The notes under the pieces were generated by a model that was given only the letters and a program-made list of their open reading frames with translations, made no database searches and was not told the DNA's origin. Shown in pieces: positions 16,317-24,200 of a DNA stretch of 64,000 bases. Position 1 is the first letter of the stretch. Each line of letters starts with the position of its first letter. Origin of the DNA: Promicromonospora sp. MEB111 (GTDB lineage: Bacteria > Actinomycetota > Actinomycetes > Actinomycetales > Cellulomonadaceae); NCBI RefSeq assembly GCF_030209445.1, contig NZ_JARVSD010000010.1:1-64000 (forward strand). Direction: 5' to 3'. Both the position numbers and the translations under genes were made by a program.

Positions 16317-16341
16317 GGCAACAAGTGGCAACTCGTTGTCC
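16317..16341. promoter_or_regulatory. LacI-type operator, copy 3
   Basis: Identical, in inverted orientation, to the 25 bp at 14585-14609 plus two flanking bases each side. It stands upstream of the ABC importer genes. Confidence 0.78.
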
Positions 16342-16364
16342 GGCCCGGGCGCGGCTCATAGTGT
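16336..16364 (+). promoter_or_regulatory. Promoter of the ABC importer operon
   Basis: TTGTCC -35 (16336-16341, the end of operator copy 3), a 17-bp spacer, then TAGTGT -10 (16359-16364). The leader to the first gene is about 150 bases and shows no riboswitch-like structure I can recognise. Confidence 0.55.
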
Positions 16365-16524
16365 CCCCGGTGACGAGCAGCCCCACAGGCCGGGGCCGCT
16401 GACCTGCTCTACCGACCGGCACCTCCCGGACGACGACGTCCGGCGTGCCCTGACCCGCTGCCCCACGGTGTCGACGTCGACCCGTGCGACGAAACGGAAA
16501 GAGCGAACTATGGAGGATCACGCC

Positions 16525-17397
16525 ATGGTGACCACCCAGGAGGCCCGCCCCACGAGTTCGTCCAGGTCACGGCCGACGGCGCCGCCTGTCGGCGGCACAC
16601 CGTCCGGGAGCCGGGTGCTGACGCTGCTTGCGGAGTCGTGGCGGCCGGCGGCGGTGCTGCTCGCACTGTTCGCGCTCTGGTGGTTCGTGGCCTGGCGCGA
16701 GCTGGTCCCCGCCTACCTGGTGCCCTCGCCCGGCGCGGTCGCGGAGACGATGGTCGCCGAGTGGGCGATGCTGCTGGAGCACACGTGGGTGACCACGCTG
16801 GAGACGATCGTCGGGTTCGTGCTCGCGGCCGTGATCGGCGTGGCGGCGGCCGTGCTGCTGGTCTACTCCAGGACGGCGGAGAAGTCCCTGTACCCGCTGA
16901 TCCTCTTCGCCCAGGTGATCCCGAAGATCGCCATCGCGCCCATCCTGGTGGTCTGGTTCGGGTTCGGGATGACGCCGAAGATCGTCCTGGCCGTCCTCAT
17001 CGCCTTCTTCCCGGTCGTGGTCTCGGCCGTGGCGGGGCTGCGCTCGGTCGACCCGGAGCTGCTGGAGATGTCCGCGACGATGGGCGCGTCGCGGTGGAAG
17101 ACCTTCCGCAAGATCCGGTTCCCCGGGGCGCTCCCGCAGCTCATGTCCGGCCTGAAGGTCGCGGTCACGCTGGCGGTCGTGGGCGCCGTCGTCGGCGAGT
17201 TCGTGGGCGCCGACCGCGGCCTCGGGTACGTGCTGCTGCTCGCCAGCGGCAACCTCGACGCACCGCTGCTCTTCGCCGACCTCATCCTCATGTCGCTCAT
17301 CGGCGTGGTCCTCTTCGTGCTGGTCGAGGTGCTCGAACGCCTCCTGATCCCGTGGCACGCCTCGCGGCGCGGCAACCTCGCGCTCGCGACGGTCTGA
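16525..17397 (+). CDS. ABC importer permease, SsuC/TauC type
   Basis: A 290-residue inner-membrane subunit of an importer of the nitrate/sulfonate/pyrimidine (NMT1-associated) class. About six transmembrane segments are visible, and the ATPase-contact loop is ELLEMSATMGASRWKTFRKI. The inner ATG at 16525 is preferred because GGAGG lies 8 bases before it; an ATG at 16510 overlaps that site. It is the first gene of permease, binding protein, ATPase and dehydrogenase, all in one direction behind operator copy 3. Substrate is not evident. Confidence 0.88.
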   Translation: MVTTQEARPTSSSRSRPTAPPVGGTPSGSRVLTLLAESWRPAAVLLALFALWWFVAWRELVPAYLVPSPGAVAETMVAEWAMLLEHTWVTTLETIVGFVLAAVIGVAAAVLLVYSRTAEKSLYPLILFAQVIPKIAIAPILVVWFGFGMTPKIVLAVLIAFFPVVVSAVAGLRSVDPELLEMSATMGASRWKTFRKIRFPGALPQLMSGLKVAVTLAVVGAVVGEFVGADRGLGYVLLLASGNLDAPLLFADLILMSLIGVVLFVLVEVLERLLIPWHASRRGNLALATV

Positions 17398-17463
17398 CCC
17401 CGGCCCGCGCACTCTCCCGCGTTACCGCCGTCACCGTGGCGGCCCGACCAGAAAGGCTCTCCC

Positions 17464-18531
17464 GTGCGTGCTGACAACAAGCGTGGTGGCAACAAGCATG
17501 ACGGCAGGATCCGTGGCCGCAGGACCGTGATGTCGCTGGCCGTGGCCGGCGTCGCGCTGGCGACGGTCGCGGCCTGCGGGCAGACCGCCGGGGGCGGGTC
17601 GGGCGAGCAGAACGCCGAGGGCCTGAGCGAGGTCACGGTGACGCTCAACTGGGTGCCGTACGGCGAGCACGCGCCGTTCTACTACGGCGTGGCGGAGGGG
17701 ATCTTCGAGGACGAGGGGATCGACCTGACGATCCAGCCGGGCAACGGGTCCGGGAACACCGTGCAGCAGGTCGCGCAGCGCAACACCGACTTCGGGTGGG
17801 CGGACACCCCGCCGCTGGCGAACGGGATCAGCTCCGGCATGCCGGTGCGCAGCGTCGGCGTCTTCCTGCAGACCGGCCCGAGCTCGGTCGAGTTCTTCGA
17901 CGACCAGGGCATCACCGAGCCCGCCGACCTCGTGGGCAAGACGGTGGGCGGCACCCCCGGCGACGCCATGTACGGCACCTTCCCGGCGTGGCTGGAGATC
18001 AACGGCGTGGACCCGGACGACGTGACCGTGGTCAACGTCGACGCCGCGGGCAAGATCGCCGCGCTGATCGAGGGCAAGGTCGACGCCATCCAGGGCTTCT
18101 ACCACGACCAGGCGCCGACCATCGAGAACCAGACCGGCAAGGAGGTCTCGGCCCTGCCGTTCTCGGAGTTCGGCATGAACATGCTCGGCACCGGCCTCCT
18201 GGCGCACGAGGCGACGATCGAGAGCGACCCCGAGCTGGTCCAGGCGATGGTGCGGGCGACGTCGAAGTCGTTCCTCGCGGCGTCCGAGGACCCGGAGGCC
18301 GCCGTCGCCGCGATGGCCGCAGACGCGGAGCAGGCGCCGGAGGAGAGCGTGCTCGCGGCCCAGCTCGAGGCGACCATCGGCCTGCTCAACCTGGAGGCCG
18401 CCCCCGCTCCCGGCGTGAACACCGAGGAGCAGTGGACCGACACGCTGACGTTCCTGACGGAGAACACCGAGTTCGAGGGCGATTCCACCCCGGACGCCTA
18501 CTGGGACGCGACCTTCGGGGAGGACCTGTGA
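17464..18531 (+). CDS. ABC importer substrate-binding lipoprotein, NMT1 type
   Basis: A 355-residue lipoprotein that captures the ligand for the flanking permease and ATPase. The signal peptide has RGRRTVMSLAVAG and the lipobox ATVAAC. The mature start TVTLNWVPYGEHAPFYYGVA, then GIFEDEGIDL and the NTDFGWADTPPL loop, are typical of the NMT1/THI5-like binding fold (pyrimidine precursors, riboflavin, sulfonates). A GTG start follows GAAAGG. Its stop overlaps the ATPase start by 4 bases. In a carbohydrate regulon this family is unexpected; the ligand could be a sugar-derived product. Confidence 0.88.
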   Translation: MRADNKRGGNKHDGRIRGRRTVMSLAVAGVALATVAACGQTAGGGSGEQNAEGLSEVTVTLNWVPYGEHAPFYYGVAEGIFEDEGIDLTIQPGNGSGNTVQQVAQRNTDFGWADTPPLANGISSGMPVRSVGVFLQTGPSSVEFFDDQGITEPADLVGKTVGGTPGDAMYGTFPAWLEINGVDPDDVTVVNVDAAGKIAALIEGKVDAIQGFYHDQAPTIENQTGKEVSALPFSEFGMNMLGTGLLAHEATIESDPELVQAMVRATSKSFLAASEDPEAAVAAMAADAEQAPEESVLAAQLEATIGLLNLEAAPAPGVNTEEQWTDTLTFLTENTEFEGDSTPDAYWDATFGEDL

Positions 18532-19358
18532 CGGCCACGACCGGGCCCACGACCGAGCAGAGCACGTCCGCGGGGAGCACCGACGCCGAGCCGATCATCG
18601 AGGTCGCGCACCTCACGCGGCGCTTCACGTCCAAGCGGTCGGAGACCGTCGCGCTCGACGACGTGTCGCTCGCCGTGCGGCCCGGGGAGTTCGTGACGAT
18701 CGCGGGGCCGTCGGGCTGCGGCAAGTCGACGCTGCTCAAGATCATCGCGGGGCTGACGCTCGCCACGGACGGCGACGTGCGCTTGTACGGGCGGCCGGTG
18801 ACCGGGCCGCAGCGCGAGATCGGCTTCGCCTTCCAGCGCTCGGCCCTGCTGGAGTGGCGGGGCGTGCGCAAGAACATCCTGCTCCAGGCCGAGATGCGTG
18901 GCATGGACCGGCGTCGGGCGGAGGAGCGCGCGGACCACCTCATCGAGCTCGCCGGCCTGACCGGGTTCGAGAGGGCCCTGCCGCACGAGCTGTCCGGTGG
19001 CATGCAGCAGCGCGTCGCGCTGTGCCGCGCCCTGCTGCACGAGCCCCGGGTGCTGCTCATGGACGAGCCGTTCGGCGCGCTCGACGCGCTCACGCGCGAG
19101 CAGATGAACATCGAGATGAACCGGATCTGGCGCGAGACCGGGACCACGGTGGTGCTGGTGACCCACTCTGTGCCGGAGGCGGTGTACCTGGGCAGCAGGA
19201 TCGTCGTCATGAGCCCGCGGCCGGGCCGGATCGTGGAGACCCTCGAACCGGGCCTGCCGGAGCGCCGCGAGTACGGCCCGACGCTCGCCGACCCGCGGTT
19301 CACCGCGGCGGCCGAGCGCCTGCGGGAGCTGCTCGGCGCGAGCCATGCGACGGAGTGA
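18528..19358 (+). CDS. ABC importer ATPase, SsuB/TauB type
   Basis: A 276-residue ATP-hydrolysing subunit. Walker A is GPSGCGKST, the Q-loop is in FQRSALLEW, the signature is LSGGMQQR, Walker B is VLLMDEPFGALDAL, and the switch His is in VTHSVPEA. GTG start within GTGA, overlapping the binding-protein stop by 4 bases, so translation is coupled. A long inverted repeat begins 29 bases after its stop and may reduce transcription into the dehydrogenase. Confidence 0.92.
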   Translation: MTATTGPTTEQSTSAGSTDAEPIIEVAHLTRRFTSKRSETVALDDVSLAVRPGEFVTIAGPSGCGKSTLLKIIAGLTLATDGDVRLYGRPVTGPQREIGFAFQRSALLEWRGVRKNILLQAEMRGMDRRRAEERADHLIELAGLTGFERALPHELSGGMQQRVALCRALLHEPRVLLMDEPFGALDALTREQMNIEMNRIWRETGTTVVLVTHSVPEAVYLGSRIVVMSPRPGRIVETLEPGLPERREYGPTLADPRFTAAAERLRELLGASHATE

Positions 19359-20484
19359 CCCGACCGGCGACGAGGCTGCGCCGCCGCCCGACGTGTCAGA
19401 CCCACAGTTCACCGTGGTGACCTGTGGGTCTGACACGTCGGGGAGTGTTCCCCTCGGCGTGGGGATCGTCGGGATGGGCGGCATCGGGCGGATGCACGCC
19501 CTGGCGCTCGCCGAGCTCGGCGATCGGGCGCGCCTGGTCGCGTTCAGCGGCGGGGCGACGGCGGATGTGGTGGGCGGCGCCGTGCGGCTCGCACCGCACG
19601 ACGTGATCGCCCGTCCCGACGTCGACGTGGTCGCGATCTGTACGCCGAGCGGCACGCACGCGACGCTCGCGCTGGCGGCGCTGGAGGCCGGCCGGCACGT
19701 CGTCGTCGAGAAGCCGCTCGCGCTCGACGTGGGCGACGCGCTGCGGGTCGCGGACGCGGCGCGCGAGCGCGGGCTGACGGTCTCGATGATCTCCCAGCGC
19801 CGTCTGGAGGCCGAGCACGTCGTGCTCAAGCAGGCCCTCGACGACGGCGCGCTGGGCGCGCTGCGGCTCGCGATGACGCACGTGCACTGGTTCCGCGACG
19901 ACGACTACTACCGCGCGGCGGGCTGGCGGTCCACGGCGGCGCAGGGCGGCGGGTCCCTGATGAACCAGGGCGTGCACAACGTCGACCTGCTGCGCTGGAT
20001 GTGCGGCCCGGTCGAGTCGGTGACGGCGCAGTCCGGCACGCTCGCGCACGCGATCGAGGCCGAGGACACGACCGTGGCGACCCTCCGGTTCGCCTCGGGT
20101 GCGCTCGGTGTGGTGACCACGACGACGGCGACACCGCCCGGGTTCCCCGCGACGATCGCCCTGTTCGGCTCCCGGGGCTCGGTCGAGCTCGGGCAGGGGG
20201 AGGTGCGGCGCTGGGACGTGCCGGGGGTGCCGGAGCCGGGGACGGGCGCGATCGCGAGCGGTGCGGCCGACCCGCTCGCGATCGGGCACGCGGGACACCT
20301 GGCTCAGTGGACCCGGATCGTCGACGCCCTGGAGACGTCCTCACCGGTGCCCGTCGGCGTCGACGACGCGCTGGAGACCGTCCGGCTGCTGTGCGCGATC
20401 CAGACGGCGGCGGCGACCGGGGCGGTGGTCCGGCCGGCGGACCTGGGCCGGACCCGTCAGTCCCAACCCGGACCGCAGTTGTGA
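19345..20484 (+). CDS. Gfo/Idh/MocA-family oxidoreductase
   Basis: A 379-residue NAD(P)-dependent dehydrogenase, probably oxidising a sugar, inositol or keto-sugar in the cytoplasm. The dinucleotide site is GIVGMGGIGRMHA, the catalytic Lys motif is VVVEKPLAL, and GGSLMNQGVHNVDLLRW is the family's C-domain motif. The fold starts only near residue 36. The preceding 35 residues are encoded partly by a 56-base inverted repeat, so the real start is uncertain: ATG 19345 (overlapping the ATPase by 14 bases) or a later GTG. Its 3' end overlaps the convergent gene at 20457 by 28 bases. Confidence 0.85.
   Translation: MRRSDPTGDEAAPPPDVSDPQFTVVTCGSDTSGSVPLGVGIVGMGGIGRMHALALAELGDRARLVAFSGGATADVVGGAVRLAPHDVIARPDVDVVAICTPSGTHATLALAALEAGRHVVVEKPLALDVGDALRVADAARERGLTVSMISQRRLEAEHVVLKQALDDGALGALRLAMTHVHWFRDDDYYRAAGWRSTAAQGGGSLMNQGVHNVDLLRWMCGPVESVTAQSGTLAHAIEAEDTTVATLRFASGALGVVTTTTATPPGFPATIALFGSRGSVELGQGEVRRWDVPGVPEPGTGAIASGAADPLAIGHAGHLAQWTRIVDALETSSPVPVGVDDALETVRLLCAIQTAAATGAVVRPADLGRTRQSQPGPQL
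19387..19442. repeat. Long perfect inverted repeat inside an operon
   Basis: Arms of 21 bp (19387-19407 and 19422-19442) are exact reverse complements, and the 14-base centre pairs further through CACCGTGGTG. It sits after the ATPase stop and inside the 5' end of the dehydrogenase frame. No U tract follows. It could be a REP-like element, an RNA-stability barrier or a partial terminator. Confidence 0.85.
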
Positions 20485-21026
20485 ATCATCCACACGGGGT
20501 TCCAGTTCGCGGTGATACTCGGTGCGCCTGACCCGGTGTACGGGTTATAGGTCGACGTGTGGGACCAGAGATTGTTGTAATAGCTCTGGCCCTTGAAATA
20601 CGACGTCTGACCGTAGGTCTGCTTGTCGACGTACCATCCGTCGAGCTGCCAGTTGTGCACCTGATAGACATTGCACGCGTACAGCTTGAAGATCTTCCAC
20701 GCGCTGTGCACCGGGTCCCACACGGCGGTGCAGAGGGTGCCGTTGCCGCAGCTGTACGTTCCGCCCGACCGCACGAGCTCGAACGACACCGACGGCGTGA
20801 TGGTCGGCGAGACCGCCTGGATTCCGCTGCCCGTCCTGGCGGCCGCGGCGTCGCGCGGAGCGGGCGGAGCCTGGTAGAGCCGGTCGTCACCAGGCGTGTC
20901 GGAGAGCTCTGTCACCGCGCTCGCGCGCTCAGGCGTCTGGGCCGAGGCAGGGCCCGCGACGAAGAGCCCCAGCAGGACCGCGGCCGCTGCTGTGAATGCG
21001 GCGGCCCCCGTATGCAACTTACTCAT
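20457..21026 (-). CDS. Secreted Trp/Tyr-rich protein of unknown function
   Basis: A 189-residue exported protein. The signal peptide (about 1-28) ends in AGPASA. The mature C-terminal 110 residues are rich in Trp, Tyr, Asn and Ser with three cysteines (YSCGNGTLC, NVYQVHNW, MIHNCGPGWD), suggesting a compact beta-rich secreted domain. GGAGGAG lies 5 bases before the ATG. The coding DNA is visibly less GC-rich than its surroundings, with TTATAG- and TTGTAATAG-like stretches on the plus strand, a hint of acquisition. No family is recognised; a toxin, inhibitor or binding role cannot be told apart. Confidence 0.72.
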   Translation of the reverse strand: MSKLHTGAAAFTAAAAVLLGLFVAGPASAQTPERASAVTELSDTPGDDRLYQAPPAPRDAAAARTGSGIQAVSPTITPSVSFELVRSGGTYSCGNGTLCTAVWDPVHSAWKIFKLYACNVYQVHNWQLDGWYVDKQTYGQTSYFKGQSYYNNLWSHTSTYNPYTGSGAPSITANWNPVWMIHNCGPGWD

Positions 21027-21102
21027 GTCAACTCCTCCATTGTCGTTGTGCTCGGCGAGCACACCTGGAGGTTGTCACCCTGGAGAAATGGTTTCCATCA
21101 CG

Positions 21103-21150
21103 TTCGGTCACGACCGAAGGTAGAGCGTGTCATTCGGTGCTGGCCGAATG
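21103..21150. repeat. Two short inverted repeats
   Basis: TTCGGTC/GACCGAA (21103-21118) and CATTCGG/CCGAATG (21131-21150) lie 75-125 bases before the secreted-protein start, in a 245-base gap. Both contain TTCGG or CCGAA, so they may be paired regulator sites. Confidence 0.4.
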
Positions 21151-21217
21151 GAATGTCCTCGTGCCTCCGGCACCCTCCGATATCGCGGGGCCAGTTGGTC
21201 TTTCGGAGGAGGTACGA

Positions 21218-21249
21218 CGAAGGCCCCCGCCGCGAGGCGGGGACCTTCG
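21218..21249. terminator. Terminator hairpin after the S8 protease
   Basis: CGAAGG-C-CCCCGCC pairs with GGCGGGG-A-CCTTCG around GCGA, with one internal mismatch. It lies 22 bases beyond the protease stop on the minus strand. Confidence 0.6.
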
Positions 21250-21271
21250 TGCCGTGCCGGTGCCGGACCGC

Positions 21272-24200
21272 TCAGCGGCGGGCGTTCACCGCGAACGCGT
21301 CGATCACCGTCTCGGAGAAGGTGGCCCCTGCCGCGTCCCGCGCCTCGGAGCGCAGCGAGACCGTCGTCGACCCCGGCGGGGCCGTGATCGTGGCGGAGTA
21401 CGTGCCGGACCTGTCGTGCCCGGGGCCGTGCCCCGACGCCCGGGTCACGCGCACGGGCGTCCAGTGCGCACCGCCGTCCGTGGAGGACCACAGCTTCAGG
21501 CTCGTGACGGGTGCGGCGCCGGCGGCGCCGTCCTGGTGCGAGACCTGGAGGTCCAGCGTCGTGGAGCGCCGGCTCGTCGTGTTGTACGCGTCCAGGCCCT
21601 GCACGCCGTAGTCGAGCTGGAGCAGCGGGAGCACCTCCGGGGCCTTGCTGCTGCCCGAGACGAAGCCCCACTCGGTCGTCACGTCCGTCGACAGCGGCCA
21701 CCAGGGCGTGTCGCGGTGTGTCTCCAGCCGCAGGCGGAACCGCTCCTTGCCGGTGCCGACGTCCTGCGTCGCGTACGTGCCGTTGGTGTCATCCGTCAGC
21801 AGGCGGTCGCCCTGCCAGACCCGGAACCGGCCCGTGGAGGCCTCGTCCGGGCCCCACTCCTGGGCGTGGCCCTCGCCGTCGACCCGGTAGGGCAGGTCGA
21901 TCCCGAGGGTGCTGCCGTCGCGGTAGACCGCGGCGTCCTGCGGGGCGGCCGGGGACTCCCAGAACCCGCCGTGGTGGACCTGGGCGTTGTAGGTCTCCTT
22001 CGGCTGCCGCCCGGGCTCGTAGGTCACCGCCGCACCGTCGATCCACGCCGGCCAGGCGTTCAGGCCCTGGGCGGCGGTGGAGCCGCGCTGGAACCGTACG
22101 CCGGGCTGGGTCGAGTAGTACACCGTGCGCCCGCTCACCGCGCCGCTGGTCCACGACTGCTGCCAGCCGCTCATCGTGCTGCCGCTCGTGAGGGTGAGCC
22201 GCTCGGCGTTCCGGAGCCCGGGCGCGAACGGCTTGAACGACCGCAGCTCGGTCTCGACCGCCGCGAGGTCCTTGGCCGAGGGCCGGTAGGTGAGCGAGCG
22301 GGGGATCGTCCGCCCCTGCTCGCTGTAGCCGAGCGCGTACTGGTAGGACGGCGTCGCGCGGCCCGTGCCCCGCAGCGTCGCGCCCCGGTGGGCGGCCTCG
22401 ACGAGCTTGCGGCCGAGGTCGCGCTTCAGCGTCAGCGTCGGCACGGCCTGGTCGCTCATGGTGTTGATCGTCCGGTTGTCGACCTGGTGGTAGAACGGGC
22501 CCGGGGTGGACCCGTACACGATCACCGCCACGGCGCCCGCGTCCGCCGCGGCCTGCGACTGCGGGTTCAGCGTGAGGTCGCCGGTGTCCTCGACCAGCAC
22601 GACGGCGCCGTCCGCGGGCACGGCGGCCAGCTCCTCGGGGGTACCCGTCCCGGCGTCGACGAGCCGCGCCGACATCCGGCCCGCGTACCGCGGGGACCGG
22701 ACCGCGTGGCCCAGCTCCCGTGACACGTCGAGCGTCCTGCCGCCGCCCACGGCGGCGACGTCGAGCAACGGCTGGTCCAGCAGGTACCGCGACGTCACCG
22801 TGGTCTCGCCCACGAGCGGGCCGCCGTCGCGCAGCATGTACGCGGCCAGATCCATGCCGCCGGTGTAGTCGCCGGTGCTGAACGAGGTGCTCGTGATCAC
22901 CGGGCCGCTCCGGCCCGGCAGGTCGCGGACCAGCTCCGAGGCCAGGGCGCGCGGTGCCACCTTCTTCGGCGTCTCCATGCGTACCGGCACGGCCCGGCTG
23001 CCGTCCAGCGTGAGCGTGGTGTCAGCGGCCGTCAGGTCGACGTCGCGCGTGAAGTTGACGACGCCGTCGAAGTAGGCCGCCGCCGGCGACACCGCGTCGA
23101 ACAGCTGACCCTGGACCGCGTAGCGGCCGGCGGGCAGGCTCACCTCGGCGACGCCGTCGGTGAACTGGAACCACTGGTTCACGTCGGGGTCGTCGATGCC
23201 GTGGACCCAGCCCGCGTCCGGGTTGTCGGCCGGCCGGCCGCCGAGGCGGCTCGCCTCGATGCGCAGCGTGTACATGTCCGGGTCGATCTGGAACGCCAGC
23301 ACGGTCCGCACGGCGGGGAACCCGGCCCCGGTCGCGCGGAGGACCCCGGCGAAGATGTCGGGCTCGTCGGAGCGTGGGTCGATGGTCACGTCCGCGGACG
23401 CGGAGCCGTGGGCGGGGATCGTCAGGGTGTCCGTGGACAGGGACGCCACGCCCGCGGGGACGGGCACGCCGTCGCCCGCGTTGACCGAGAGGGTGAGGTC
23501 CACGTCGACGGCGGTGTCGGAGTCGTTCGTGTACGTGACGGTCTGCGTGCGCGGCGTCTGGTCGGCGCGCGGCGAGTCGAACAGCCCGAACGAGAGCGAG
23601 GCCGGCGTCGCGTAGACCGCCTCGCCGATCGCCCCGGGCACCCAGGCACGGCCCGCGCCCTCGGCGAACACCGAGTTCCCCGCGGGCTGGGCCGAGCCCA
23701 TGAGCACCGACTTCAGGGCCTCGCCGTCCAGCTCCGGCCGTGCCTGCTTGAGGAGTGCGGCCGCTCCGGCCACGTGCGGGGTGGCCATCGACGTGCCGGA
23801 CATGGCGGCGTAGTGGTCGCCGACCGGCACGTCGGGGGTCGTCCCGGCGGCGCGGGCGGCGACGATCCCGTCGCCGGGAGCCGCGATGTCGGGCTTGATC
23901 GCGTAGTCGCCGGACCGCGGTCCCATCGAGGAGAAGTACGCGATGTCGTCGGAGTCCGTCACCGCGCCGACCGTCAGGGCGCTGTCCGCGGTGCCGGGCG
24001 TGGTGACCGTGAACGGGGTGCCCCAGTTGCCCTCGTTGCCCGCCGCGATGGTGACGAGGGTGTCGTAGCGCTCCGAGATCGAGTCGACGGCGAGGGCCGC
24101 GGGGTCGGTGCCGTCGGTGTACCCGCCCCGCACGCCCAGGCTCATGTTGATGACGTCCGCGTCGTTCGAGGCCGCCCACTCCATGGCGTCGATGGCCCAG

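Noticed and set aside
16365-16524. Possible TPP or other riboswitch in the leader of the NMT1-type importer
   Set aside because: NMT1-type binding proteins suggested thiamine, but no CTGAGA- or THI-box-like motif was seen, and a LacI operator explains regulation.
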